DNA of 64,000 nt from Alteriqipengyuania abyssalis (GCF_019857185.1 NZ_JAHWXP010000001.1:496001-560000); one strand, 5' to 3'; numbered from the stretch's first letter, positions 26,368-35,293 are shown. The notes: generated from the sequence alone by a model not told the origin. Numbers and translations are program-made.

Positions 26368-27927
26368 ATGGCAACCACGTTCAGCCGCCGGTCGATGCTT
26401 GCATCGTGTGCGGGCGCGGGATCGGTCTCGCTTGGGGCATGTTCGGGGATCGGCCGGATCGTGCCGGCGCGGGCAGCCACCGTTCCCTTGCCCGATGCTG
26501 CGGCGATCCGGCGCGACTATCAGGCGATGGTCGATTTCGGTCCGCGTTTGCCGGGCAATGCAAATCACAAACGGTATGTGGCTTCGATGGCGAGCGATTT
26601 CGCGAAAGCCGGACTGAACCTGCTCCAGAGCGAGGAATACCCATACACTTTCTGGAAGCCGGCGGACTTTGGCCTCAAGGTGGGGGGCGGCGACGCAATG
26701 CAGGCCGTGCCCGATATTGCCTATTATGTGCGGTCGGCCTCCACAGGGCCGGACGGTATCGAAGGTCAGCTCTATTACGCGGGCCACTTCGATTCCCCGA
26801 CGATGGAGGCCGACCTCGCGGCGATCCCCGCGGGGGCGATCGTCGTGGTGGATGGTCGGCTTCCGCAGATGACGATCCGCAAGCTTGTAAACCTGCGCTA
26901 CCTCCAGGAATCGAACGAGGATGCGGACGCCTATCTCGACCGGCCGTACAAGCGGCTGTGGTTGACTCCCGGCTTCAAGCTCGACCGGCTGCGAGAGGCC
27001 GGGGCGGCAGGCGTCATCATCATCATGGATGTCTCGTCCGACATGATCCGGAACAACTTCTCGCCCCACAGCCAGTCCTACAAACCGCCCTTGCCCGCCC
27101 TGTTTGTCGGCGCGGATACGGGTGAGCGCCTGCGCGCGCAGGCTCGGCAGGGTCAGCGCGCCAGGCTGACGCTCGATGCCGAATGGGTCGACGGTTACTG
27201 CCCTCAAATCACCGCCGTGCTTCCCGGTCGAAGCGATGAGGTCATCATCATCAACACCCACACCGATGGGCAGAACTTCATCGAAGAAAACGGCTGCGTC
27301 GCCATGCTGCAGCTTGCACGTCACTTCGCGAGCTTGCCGTGGGCCGAGCGGCTGACGCGTACAGTCGTTTTTGCGGCATGGCCGGGGCACATGACGGGCG
27401 AACTGCCGCAGTGCGAGGGATGGATGCGCGCGCACCCCGAACTTGTGAGACGGGCGGCCGCCGCATTCACGATCGAACACCTCGGGGCGCCAGAATGGGA
27501 AGATATTCCCGATGTCGGTTATGCGCCGACGGGGCGCAACGAATACATGAATTTCGCGACGACCGATGGTGTCCTGACGCAGGTCGTCCGCGAGGCACTG
27601 CAGAAATACGGCCTTGCGCAACATGGGATCGAAGTGGCTCCCGGCATCACGACGGGTGCCGCCTTACATGCCAGCGGTATTCCACACATGGGTTCGATCT
27701 GCGGCCCCAATTATCTGCTGGGCATCGCGCAGAACGGCCATATCGACAAGCTCGATGCGGAGCTGGCTGCCAGGCAGACGCGCATGATCGCGGAAATCAT
27801 CAAGCGGGTCGATCGCATCCCGGCGCAAGACCTGCGGACGGGCGACAGCACTTTGGGAGCCGATCCGGTGGAAGGCCTGCCGACGGGCATGGCTTCTTCC
27901 AGGCCGGCATCTGCTGCCGATGCGTAA
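26368..27927 (+). CDS. Atypical M28-like hydrolase with Tat-type signal
   Basis: This 519-residue protein begins MATTFSRRSMLASC..., a twin-arginine-like signal ending near ARA (residue 36), so it probably acts in the periplasm. The layout is that of an M28 aminopeptidase with an inserted PA-like domain ('GAAGVIIIMDV', about 212-221): 'VIIINTHTDG' (H298, D300) matches the first zinc motif. By eye the other ligands differ: EEN (306-308) in place of DN, GH (340-341) in place of the EE pair, and TTGAALHASGIP (428-439) in place of DHxxFxxxGIP. It may be inactive or altered in chemistry. ATG 26368 is chosen over an upstream TTG because GGAAGGGGA precedes it. Confidence 0.65.
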   Translation: MATTFSRRSMLASCAGAGSVSLGACSGIGRIVPARAATVPLPDAAAIRRDYQAMVDFGPRLPGNANHKRYVASMASDFAKAGLNLLQSEEYPYTFWKPADFGLKVGGGDAMQAVPDIAYYVRSASTGPDGIEGQLYYAGHFDSPTMEADLAAIPAGAIVVVDGRLPQMTIRKLVNLRYLQESNEDADAYLDRPYKRLWLTPGFKLDRLREAGAAGVIIIMDVSSDMIRNNFSPHSQSYKPPLPALFVGADTGERLRAQARQGQRARLTLDAEWVDGYCPQITAVLPGRSDEVIIINTHTDGQNFIEENGCVAMLQLARHFASLPWAERLTRTVVFAAWPGHMTGELPQCEGWMRAHPELVRRAAAAFTIEHLGAPEWEDIPDVGYAPTGRNEYMNFATTDGVLTQVVREALQKYGLAQHGIEVAPGITTGAALHASGIPHMGSICGPNYLLGIAQNGHIDKLDAELAARQTRMIAEIIKRVDRIPAQDLRTGDSTLGADPVEGLPTGMASSRPASAADA

Positions 27928-27950
27928 TCTCATCTTACGGAGCGCACCAA

Positions 27951-29723
27951 ATGAATGACGCCAGATCAAAGTCCCGGCCTAACGGGCACCGCATCCGGGC
28001 CATGTTGGTTGGCTTGCTGGCCACGATGGCGGCAGGCTGCAGTTCGACCGACAAGGCGGGGCCCCCACCACTCGATGTCTCGACCCGGGTGGAGACCGCA
28101 ACCGGCCCGGTTGTCGGGTACGTTTCTGACCGGGGCGTGAAGACGTGGCTGGGGATACCCTATGCGCAGCCGCCGGTCGGCGATCTTCGTTGGCGGCCCA
28201 CCCGTCCGGTTCACGCATGGAGCGAACCTCTCGCGTCCAACGAACATCCCGAATGGTGCACACAGGTCACGACCGCCCTCGACGAGCTGGAAGGCATCGA
28301 CAAGGGCCAGATCCTCGGCAGCGAGGATTGTCTCTACCTGTCCATTTACGCCCCCGCCGATGCGACGCCGAACAGCGCGCTCCCGGTCATGTTCTGGATC
28401 CACGGTGGCAGCAACATGTGGGGCAGGGCGGAGCAATATGACCCGTCCGAACTTGCCCGGCGCGAGAATGTCGTGGTGGTCGTCGCGCAATATCGCGTGG
28501 GGCCGCTTGGATACTTCCAGCACCCTGCGCTCCGCGACAAGGCAGACGGTTTGGCTGCCGGTGCGGCCAACTTCGCGGTTCTGGACCTGATCGAGGCGCT
28601 GCGCTGGACCAGATCGAATGCGGGCGTCTTCGGCGGCGATTCCGACAATGTCACGATCTTCGGCGAGAGCGCCGGCGGGCAGAATGTCTACGCGCTGATC
28701 GTGTCACCGCTTTCGGAAGGGCTGTTCGACAAGGCCATCACGCAGAGCGGCATCCCGCAGAGCACGCCCATGCAATGGGCGATGGAAGGCCACGAGGGGG
28801 TCGAGAATCCGTATCCCGAAGCGGCGCAGAAGATCACCGGATCGCGCGAGCCGACGGCTCGCCAGCTGCGTTCGGTATCCGCCGAAGAGATCTGGCAGGC
28901 CTACCTTTCGGATGGCGAGCGTGAGGGGAGCCCGACCATGGTCGATGATGGCGTGACCATCCCTGCCGACGGCATTCGCGCGAGCCTCGCGCGGTCGCTG
29001 GTTGCGAGGGATATTCCCATCATCATGGGATCGAACCAGGAAGAGGCGAAATACCTGCTCGCCTTCGATCCGGAATACACCAAAAAGCGTCTCGGCTTCA
29101 TCATCACGCCGCGCGACAGGGACCTTTACGATGCAGCGTCCGAATATCTGTCGGGCGCATGGCGCGCGACCACGATTAACGCGCCCGCGCGCGATGTCGT
29201 CCGGGCAGGCGCGGGCGAGGTCTATTCTTACCGGTTCGACTGGGATAGGCAGGGCAGCTACTGGTTTTCCGACGTGTCCTACCTGCTGGGCTCATCGCAC
29301 ATGGTCGAGATTCCCTTCGTCTTTGGGATGTTCGACAATTTCCTCGGCTCGCTGGGTGGCATGATGTTCCACTCCGATACCAGCGACGACCGGGCGGTGC
29401 TTTCGCGGGACATGATGCATTACTGGGGGAATTTCGCGCGTACCGGGGCCCCCGGTGACACGCCTGCTGCGTGGCCTGCGCTCACACCGGAAACCGCTCA
29501 GCGCACGATGATCTTCGATACGCCGGACGATGAAGGCACGCGGTTGGGTACGGACGCGACCTCGGTCGACCAGATCGTCGAGGCGGTGCGAACCGATCCG
29601 CGACTGGATGCGGATGGGCGCAGATGCAAGATCGCTGCCAGTCTCGGACATATCTTCGGGCCAGCGGAGCCGCGCTTCGCCGCGCTTGCCGATTCGGTCT
29701 GCGGAATGTCGCAGGATCGGTAA
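27951..29723 (+). CDS. Carboxylesterase type B, probable lipoprotein
   Basis: This 590-residue esterase has the oxyanion loop 'FWIHGGSN', nucleophile S240 in FGESAGG, and a likely catalytic histidine H450 in 'LGSSHMVEIPFVFG'; an acidic partner is plausible in 'IMGSNQEEAKYL'. The N-terminus has a basic region, a hydrophobic stretch and LATMAAGC with C30, so it is probably a lipoprotein anchored facing the periplasm. It follows the M28-like gene by 23 bases (ACGGAG ribosome site) and forms one unit with it, divergent from the TonB receptor. Hydrolysis of an imported ester is the natural inference; the actual substrate is unknown. Confidence 0.88.
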   Translation: MNDARSKSRPNGHRIRAMLVGLLATMAAGCSSTDKAGPPPLDVSTRVETATGPVVGYVSDRGVKTWLGIPYAQPPVGDLRWRPTRPVHAWSEPLASNEHPEWCTQVTTALDELEGIDKGQILGSEDCLYLSIYAPADATPNSALPVMFWIHGGSNMWGRAEQYDPSELARRENVVVVVAQYRVGPLGYFQHPALRDKADGLAAGAANFAVLDLIEALRWTRSNAGVFGGDSDNVTIFGESAGGQNVYALIVSPLSEGLFDKAITQSGIPQSTPMQWAMEGHEGVENPYPEAAQKITGSREPTARQLRSVSAEEIWQAYLSDGEREGSPTMVDDGVTIPADGIRASLARSLVARDIPIIMGSNQEEAKYLLAFDPEYTKKRLGFIITPRDRDLYDAASEYLSGAWRATTINAPARDVVRAGAGEVYSYRFDWDRQGSYWFSDVSYLLGSSHMVEIPFVFGMFDNFLGSLGGMMFHSDTSDDRAVLSRDMMHYWGNFARTGAPGDTPAAWPALTPETAQRTMIFDTPDDEGTRLGTDATSVDQIVEAVRTDPRLDADGRRCKIAASLGHIFGPAEPRFAALADSVCGMSQDR

Positions 29724-29737
29724 GCAGAGATATCGGG

Positions 29738-29766
29738 CGGGAGGGGCGCACCATGCGTCCTTCCCG
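29738..29766 (+). terminator. Hairpin after the carboxylesterase gene
   Basis: CGGGAGGGGCGCA (29738-29750) pairs with TGCGTCCTTCCCG (29754-29766) with two wobble or mismatch positions and a 3-base loop, 15 bases after the stop codon. No clear T run follows. Further on, CCTCGAGCTCGAGG is a 14-base palindrome. The remaining bases up to tRNA-Pro show nothing else. Confidence 0.45.
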
Positions 29767-29902
29767 GCCCGGCGCGCATAGTCAGGCCTACCTCGAGCTC
29801 GAGGCGCCATGACGTCTTGTCGATGATCGCTCGCGCTGACACCGGGATCGGTGTGCGTCCCACCCGCTATGCTGGGACGGCGTCGTCAAAGCGCGCTAGA
29901 AT

Positions 29903-29979
29903 TGGTCGGGGAGAGAGGATTCGAACCTCCGGCCCCTGCCTCCCGAAGACAGTGCTCTACCAGGCTGAGCTACTCCCCG
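29903..29979 (-). tRNA. tRNA-Pro(CGG)
   Basis: The minus strand gives acceptor CGGGGAG / CTCCCCG, discriminator A, encoded CCA (29903-29905), anticodon stem CTGTC/GGCAG and loop TTCGGGA with anticodon CGG. The variable and T-arm sequence (GGGGCCGGAGGTTCGAATCC) is typical of proline tRNAs. Confidence 0.95.
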
Positions 29980-30019
29980 ACCGATGCTTGCGGGGCGGAC
30001 CCCGCGAGGCAGAGGCGGC

Positions 30020-30048
30020 CCTATAGGTGTGGATCGCCGGACACGCAA
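30020..30048 (-). promoter_or_regulatory. Promoter of tRNA-Pro
   Basis: On the minus strand TTGCGT (30048-30043), a 17-base spacer and TATAGG (30025-30020) end 40 bases before the tRNA. Both hexamers and the spacing are identical to those of tRNA-Asn. The site lies between tRNA-Pro and the divergent thyA start. Confidence 0.65.
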
Positions 30049-30108
30049 GCGGACATTGCAGACAAGTTTGTCCTATCGCTGATCGCCGAAAGGACTAGGC
30101 CGATCACC

Positions 30109-31041
30109 GTGACCGAATCGCACTACGAACAGCAGTATCTCGACCTGATGGCGCGCGTCTGGCGCGAGGGCGACGAGCGGGTGGACCGCACCGGTATCGG
30201 CACGCGCTCGGTATTCGGCGCACAGCTGCGGTGCAGCCTTGCGGATAATGCCGTGCCGCTGCTGACTACCAAGCGGGTCTACTGGAAAACCGCCGCGCGC
30301 GAGATGCTGTGGTTCCTGACGGGTGAGACCAATATCCGCCCGCTGGTGCTGCAGGGGGTGAAGATCTGGAACGAGTGGCCGCATGCGCGCTATGTGAAAG
30401 AGACGGGCGACGACCTGCCGCTCGACGAGTTCGTCCAGCGAATCGCGGATGACGAGAGCTTCGCCGCGCGCTGGGGCGATCTGGGCCCGGTCTATGGCAA
30501 GCAATGGGTCGACTGGCCGACCTACCGCTACCGCCCCGATGGCCTGTACGAGAAGGGCGAGGGGATCGATCAGGTCAGCCAGGTGATCGATTCGCTGCGC
30601 ACCAATCCGGGCGGCCGCCGCCATATCATCGAAGGCTGGAACGTCGCCGAGCTGGACCGGATGGCGCTGCCGCCGTGCCACAAGACCTACCAGTTCCACG
30701 TCGGGGCGAATGGAACGCAGCTCAACTGCCTGCTCTATCAGCGCAGCTGCGATGTCGCGCTGGGCCTGCCGTTCAACCTGTTCGGCGCCGCGCTGCTGAC
30801 GCGGATGATCGCTCAGCAGGCCGATCTGGAACCCGGCGAACTGGTGTGGATGGGCGGCGACACCCACCTCTACCTCAACCACGCGCACCTGATCGAGGAA
30901 CAGCTCGAACGGGAACCGCGCGGGGCCCCGAGGCTTGAGATTACAAGGCGTCCGCCGGGCATCTTCGACTACGCAATCGAGGATTTCTCGGTCAGCGGCT
31001 ACGATCCCCATCCGCCGATCAAGGCACCGGTGGCGGTCTGA
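30109..31041 (+). CDS. thyA: Thymidylate synthase
   Basis: ThyA methylates dUMP to dTMP with 5,10-methylene-THF. The 310-residue protein shows 'DRTGIGTRSVFGAQLR', 'WFLTGETNIRPL', the active-site 'MALPPCHKTYQFHV' with its catalytic cysteine, 'LYQRSCDVALGLPFNL' and 'GDTHLYLNH'. A GTG at 30109 (VTESHYEQQYLDLM) is taken as the start because it restores the usual family N-terminus; the frame extends further upstream but would run through tRNA-Pro, and the next ATG (30148) would cut conserved residues. AAAGGA lies 14 bases upstream. fthC, another folate gene, is about 6 kb away. Confidence 0.95.
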   Translation: MTESHYEQQYLDLMARVWREGDERVDRTGIGTRSVFGAQLRCSLADNAVPLLTTKRVYWKTAAREMLWFLTGETNIRPLVLQGVKIWNEWPHARYVKETGDDLPLDEFVQRIADDESFAARWGDLGPVYGKQWVDWPTYRYRPDGLYEKGEGIDQVSQVIDSLRTNPGGRRHIIEGWNVAELDRMALPPCHKTYQFHVGANGTQLNCLLYQRSCDVALGLPFNLFGAALLTRMIAQQADLEPGELVWMGGDTHLYLNHAHLIEEQLEREPRGAPRLEITRRPPGIFDYAIEDFSVSGYDPHPPIKAPVAV

Positions 31042-31150
31042 GCGGTCGCGGGGGAAGGTCTGGGCGCTTGACCCTTCGGGCCTTGCGCAATATCCGGTCG
31101 CCGATGTGAAAGATTGCGTCTCGGCAAACGGAGGCGCGGGAGAGAGACGC

Positions 31151-32443
31151 ATGGCCGATCGGCCCGAGCGAACCGACAACAAGCCGCAGCTTTCGCTGCA
31201 TATTCCTGAGCCCAACTATCGTCCCGGGGCGGACGAGGTGGACTTTTCCGCCATCGAAATCCCCGAGGCTGGCGCCCAGCCACGCCCCGACGAGGCCTGC
31301 GACCCGACCGAAACCCATGGCCTGTGCACGGACCTGATCCGGGTGCTGGGCGAGGATAACCGGGCGCACGGTCCGTGGGACCCCAAGCTGGACCCCGATA
31401 CTCTTCGCGAAATGCTGCACCACTTCTCGCTGGTGCGCGCATTCGACGAGCGCATGTTCCGCGGGCAGCGGCAGGGCAAGACCAGCTTCTACATGAAGTG
31501 CACCGGGGAGGAGGCGACCAGCATCTCCACCTCGATGGCGCTCCAGTCGGACGACATGGTGTTCCCCAGCTATCGCCAGCAGGGCGTGCTGATCGCACGC
31601 GGCTATCCGCTGCTCGAGATGATCAACCAGATCTATTCGAACAGCGGCGACAAGCTGAAGGGCCGCCAGCTGCCGATCATGTATTCGAGCCGCGAGCATA
31701 GCTTCTTCAGCATCTCCGGCAACCTCGCCACGCAGGTCCCACAGGCGGTGGGCTGGGCCATGGCGAGTGCGATCAAGCATGACACGCGCATCGCCGCGAG
31801 CTGGGTGGGCGAGGGGAGCACGGCGGAAGGCGACTTCCACGCCGCGTGCACCTTTGCCAGCGTGTACAACGCGCCGGTGATCCTCAACGTGATCAACAAC
31901 CAGTGGGCGATTTCCAGCTTCTCCGGCTTTGCGGGCAGCGAGCGGGCGACCTTCGCCAGCCGCGCGATCGGCTACGGCCTCGCAGGGCTGAGGGTCGACG
32001 GCAATGATCCGCTCGCCTGCTATGCGGCGGAGCGCTGGGCGGCGAACCGCGCGCGCACCAATAGCGGGCCGACGCTGATCGAGTTCTTCACCTACCGCGC
32101 CGAAGGGCACTCCACCTCGGACGATCCCAGCGGCTACCGCAGCGCGCAGGAACGCGATGCCTGGCCGCTTGGCGATCCTGTGGTGCGGCTCAAGAACCAC
32201 CTGATCGAACTGGGCGAGTGGGACGAGGACCGGCAGGCCGAGATGGACCTGAAGGCGGCCGAAAAGGTCAAGGCCGACACCAAGGAAGCCGAGAAGAACG
32301 GCATTCTGGGCCACGGCATGCACCAGCCCTTCCACACCATGTTCGAAGACGTGTTCGAGGAAGAGCCCTGGCACCTCAAGGAACAGAACGCGCAGTCGCA
32401 GGCAGAACGCGACAAGAAATATCCGGACGGGGTGCCGCACTGA
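31151..32443 (+). CDS. bkdA1: Branched-chain 2-oxoacid dehydrogenase E1 alpha subunit
   Basis: This 430-residue thiamine-diphosphate subunit decarboxylates branched-chain 2-oxoacids from Val, Leu and Ile. It has a ~90-residue N-terminal extension, then 'FDERMFRGQRQGKTSFYMKCTGEEA', 'PSYRQQGVLIARGYPL' and the TPP-binding 'GEGSTAEGDFHAA...NVINNQWAIS'. The phosphorylation-loop region 'YRAEGHSTSDDPSGYR' is typical of BCKDH rather than pyruvate dehydrogenase. The ATG at 31151 follows GGGAGAGAG. It is translationally coupled to E1 beta. Confidence 0.93.
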   Translation: MADRPERTDNKPQLSLHIPEPNYRPGADEVDFSAIEIPEAGAQPRPDEACDPTETHGLCTDLIRVLGEDNRAHGPWDPKLDPDTLREMLHHFSLVRAFDERMFRGQRQGKTSFYMKCTGEEATSISTSMALQSDDMVFPSYRQQGVLIARGYPLLEMINQIYSNSGDKLKGRQLPIMYSSREHSFFSISGNLATQVPQAVGWAMASAIKHDTRIAASWVGEGSTAEGDFHAACTFASVYNAPVILNVINNQWAISSFSGFAGSERATFASRAIGYGLAGLRVDGNDPLACYAAERWAANRARTNSGPTLIEFFTYRAEGHSTSDDPSGYRSAQERDAWPLGDPVVRLKNHLIELGEWDEDRQAEMDLKAAEKVKADTKEAEKNGILGHGMHQPFHTMFEDVFEEEPWHLKEQNAQSQAERDKKYPDGVPH

Positions 32444-33507
32444 TGAGCGAGACGAAAGAAAAGCCCAAGCAGGGCCGCGACGCGACCGGAGACGATCGGC
32501 GTTTGAACATGATCGAGGCGATCAACGACGCGCTCGACGTGGCGATGGGCCGCGACGACAACGTGGTCGTGTTCGGCGAGGACGCCGGCTATTTCGGCGG
32601 GGTGTTCCGCTGCACCGCAGGGCTGCAGGAAAAATACGGCAAGACGCGCGCGTTCGACACGCCGATCTCCGAATGCGGGATCATCGCGACGGCGATCGGG
32701 ATGGGGGCCTATGGCCTGCGTCCGGTCCCCGAGATCCAGTTCGCCGACTATATCTACCCCGGTTACGACCAGATCATCAGCGAGGCGGCGCGCTTGCGCT
32801 ATCGCAGCGCGGGCGAATTCAGCGCGCCGATCACGATCCGCTCTCCCTTCGGTGGCGGCATCTTCGGCGGGCAGACGCACAGCCAGAGCCCCGAATCGCT
32901 GTTCACCCATGCATCGGGCATCAAGACGGTCATTCCGGCGACGCCCTATGACGCGAAGGGCCTGCTGATCGCCGCGATCGAGGACAACGACCCGGTCATC
33001 TTCTTCGAGCCCAAGCGGATCTACAACGGACCGTTCGACGGCTTCTTCGACCGTCCGGTGAAGAACTGGAAATCGCACCCCGATAGCGTGGTGCCCGAGG
33101 GGCATTATGCGATTCCGCTGGGCAAAGCGCGCCTCGTGACCGAGGGCGAGCAGCTGACCGTGCTGACCTATGGCACCATGGTCCACGTCGCCAAGGCGGT
33201 GATGGAGGAGAAGGGCGTCGAAGCCGACATCCTCGACCTGCGCACGCTGGTCCCCCTCGACATCGAGGCTGTGGAAAAGTCTGTGAAGAAGACGGGGAAA
33301 TGCCTCATCATTCACGAGGCGACCCGCACCTCCGGCTTTGGTGCGGAGCTTTCCGCGCTGGTGCAGGAACGCTGCTTCTACCATCTCGAAGCCCCGATCG
33401 AACGCGTGACCGGCTTCGACACACCCTATCCCCACAGTCTCGAATGGGCCTACTTCCCCGGCCCGGTGCGCATCGGCGCGGCCCTCGACAAGCTTCTGAG
33501 CGAGTAA
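32443..33507 (+). CDS. bkdA2: Branched-chain 2-oxoacid dehydrogenase E1 beta subunit
   Basis: This 354-residue partner of E1 alpha completes the active site of the alpha2beta2 decarboxylase. It has 'NMIEAINDALDVAMGRDDNVVVFGEDAG', 'FDTPISECGIIATAIGMG', 'PVPEIQFADYIYPGYDQI' and 'RSPFGGGIFGGQTHSQSPE', the potassium- and TPP-site segments of this family. Its ATG overlaps the E1 alpha TGA by one base (TGATG), so the two are made in balance. Confidence 0.95.
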   Translation: MSETKEKPKQGRDATGDDRRLNMIEAINDALDVAMGRDDNVVVFGEDAGYFGGVFRCTAGLQEKYGKTRAFDTPISECGIIATAIGMGAYGLRPVPEIQFADYIYPGYDQIISEAARLRYRSAGEFSAPITIRSPFGGGIFGGQTHSQSPESLFTHASGIKTVIPATPYDAKGLLIAAIEDNDPVIFFEPKRIYNGPFDGFFDRPVKNWKSHPDSVVPEGHYAIPLGKARLVTEGEQLTVLTYGTMVHVAKAVMEEKGVEADILDLRTLVPLDIEAVEKSVKKTGKCLIIHEATRTSGFGAELSALVQERCFYHLEAPIERVTGFDTPYPHSLEWAYFPGPVRIGAALDKLLSE

Positions 33508-33514
33508 CACCGAC

Positions 33515-34840
33515 ATGGCGAAATTCACCTTCAACCTGCCCGACATCGGCGAAGGCATCGCCGAGGCGGAGATCGTCGCCTGGCATGTGAGCATTGGCGA
33601 CATGGTCGAGGAAGACCAGCAGATCGCCGACATGATGACCGACAAGGCGACCGTCGAAATGGAAAGCCCGGTCGCGGGCAAGATTATCGAAGTCGCGGGC
33701 GAGGTGGGCGACACCATCGCGATCGGATCGATGCTGGTCACCATCGAAGTCGAGGGCGAGATTCCGGACGATGTCGCGGAAGAAAACGCCGCTGCCGCCG
33801 ATGCGGAGCCCGCTCCCGCGCCTGCTCCGGCCCCCGCGCCGAAGGACGACGAGGTCGAAGAGCGGATCGAGGTCGAGAACCCCGACGCCAGCGACGCGGA
33901 CGACGCGCACGAAGCCGATCCCGAGTCTGCACCCAAGCAGCCGGTCGAAAAGAGCGCGCCCGCAGCAGCCGAAACCAAGGTCCTCGCCAGCCCGGCGGTG
34001 CGCAAGCGGGCCAAGGATCTTGGCATCGATCTCGCGCAGGTGAAACCGGCCGAGGATGGCCGCATCCGCCACGGCGATCTCGACCAGTTCCTCGCCTATT
34101 CGGGCGGCTATTCGCCCGCGACCGGCCCGCGTTCGGACGAGACCGTGAAGGTCATCGGGATGCGCCGCCGGATCGCCCAGAACATGAGCGCGTCGAAGCG
34201 CAACATCCCGCACTTCACCTATGTAGACGAGGTCGATGTGACCGACCTCGAAGCGATGCGCGCGCAGCTCAACGAAAATCGCGGAGATCGGCCCAAGCTG
34301 ACCATCCTGCCGCTGCTGATCACCGCGATCTGTCAGTCGATTCCCGAATTCCCGATGATCAACGCCACCTATGATGACGAGGAAGGCGTGGTGACGCGCC
34401 ACGGATCGGTCAACATGGGCATGGCCGCGCAGACCGATGCGGGGCTGATGGTGCCGGTGATCAAGGACGCGCAGAGCCAGAACCTGTGGCAGCTCGCGCG
34501 CGAGATCGGCCGTCTGGCCGAGGCTGCACGCACGGGCAAGGCCAAGTCGGACGAGATGCAGGGCGGCACGCTGACCGTCACCTCGCTCGGCCCCCTTGGC
34601 GGGATCGCGACGACGCCGGTTATCAACCGGCCCGAGGTTGCGATCATCGGCCCGAACAAGATCGTCGAGCGTCCGATGTTCGTGAAGGGCGCCGATGGTG
34701 TCGAGCGGGTCGAGAAGCGCCTGCTGATGAACATCTCCATCAGCTGCGATCACCGCGTGGTCGATGGCTGGGATGCGGCAAGCTTCATTCAGGCACTCAA
34801 GCGCCGGCTCGAAGCGCCCGCGACCATTCTCGCGAACTGA
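33515..34840 (+). CDS. bkdB: Branched-chain 2-oxoacid dehydrogenase E2, dihydrolipoyl acyltransferase
   Basis: This 441-residue core enzyme transfers the acyl group to CoA. An N-terminal lipoyl domain carries the modified lysine in 'MMTDKATVEMESP' (about residue 45), then an Ala/Pro/Glu-rich linker, the E3-binding domain 'ASPAVRKRAKDLGIDLAQV', and the catalytic domain with 'ISCDHRVVDGWDAASF' containing the active-site histidine. There is one lipoyl domain. It follows E1 beta by 7 bases. No E3 (lipoamide dehydrogenase) gene follows, so E3 must be supplied from elsewhere. Its TGA directly abuts the stop codon of the convergent gene. Confidence 0.95.
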   Translation: MAKFTFNLPDIGEGIAEAEIVAWHVSIGDMVEEDQQIADMMTDKATVEMESPVAGKIIEVAGEVGDTIAIGSMLVTIEVEGEIPDDVAEENAAAADAEPAPAPAPAPAPKDDEVEERIEVENPDASDADDAHEADPESAPKQPVEKSAPAAAETKVLASPAVRKRAKDLGIDLAQVKPAEDGRIRHGDLDQFLAYSGGYSPATGPRSDETVKVIGMRRRIAQNMSASKRNIPHFTYVDEVDVTDLEAMRAQLNENRGDRPKLTILPLLITAICQSIPEFPMINATYDDEEGVVTRHGSVNMGMAAQTDAGLMVPVIKDAQSQNLWQLAREIGRLAEAARTGKAKSDEMQGGTLTVTSLGPLGGIATTPVINRPEVAIIGPNKIVERPMFVKGADGVERVEKRLLMNISISCDHRVVDGWDAASFIQALKRRLEAPATILAN

Positions 34841-35293
34841 TCAGCGGACCACCGCGCTGTAGGTAAACACGCCGCGTCCCCTCGCGGCGCGCGGGTTGGC
34901 GACATCCCAGCGCACATGGGTCACGTCCGCGGAGGTCGCCTTGCGTCCTTCGATACGCAAGGCCTCCAGCGTGCCCCAGGTGCGCCCTCCGTCGACCGAT
35001 ACCTGCGGCGCGTCGCCCCCGCTGGCGCGGAAGGCGAGGGTGCGGGGCACCCTGCTCGAAATGGTGAAGGGCCTGTCGTGCGGCGTGCTCCAAGCGAGCA
35101 TCAGCACCACCGTGTCCCCACGCTCCAGCGTGTCGGCAGGGGCGAGAATGCGCTGCGTGCGTCCACCCTGCTGCTGAGAGCGCTCCACGAACACCTCGCG
35201 GTCGATCTCGACCAGCGATTGGGCAGAGGCGATGGTGGCGGCGCACAGAGACACGCACAGGGCCACACTTCCAGTCAGCAATCCGATACGCAT
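34841..35293 (-). CDS. Secreted protein of unknown function
   Basis: This 150-residue protein has a clear signal peptide (MRIGLLTGSVALCVSLCAATIASAQ), so it is periplasmic or exported. The mature part reads like a single beta-sandwich ('VVLMLAWSTPHDRPFTISSRVPRTLAFRASGGDAPQVS'), in the style of DUF11-like repeat domains, but I cannot name a family. The ATG at 35293 is chosen over one at 35308 because GGGGAG lies 7 bases upstream. Its stop abuts the E2 stop with no space (TGATCA). Confidence 0.75.
   Translation of the reverse strand: MRIGLLTGSVALCVSLCAATIASAQSLVEIDREVFVERSQQQGGRTQRILAPADTLERGDTVVLMLAWSTPHDRPFTISSRVPRTLAFRASGGDAPQVSVDGGRTWGTLEALRIEGRKATSADVTHVRWDVANPRAARGRGVFTYSAVVR

Noticed and set aside
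29851-30108. N-terminal extension of thyA
   Set aside because: The extended frame reads through tRNA-Pro and its promoter; the family N-terminus begins at the GTG at 30109.
31151-34840. Pyruvate dehydrogenase complex
   Set aside because: The E1 is split into alpha and beta with BCKDH-type loops and the E2 has one lipoyl domain with typical BCKDH order, so the branched-chain complex is preferred.
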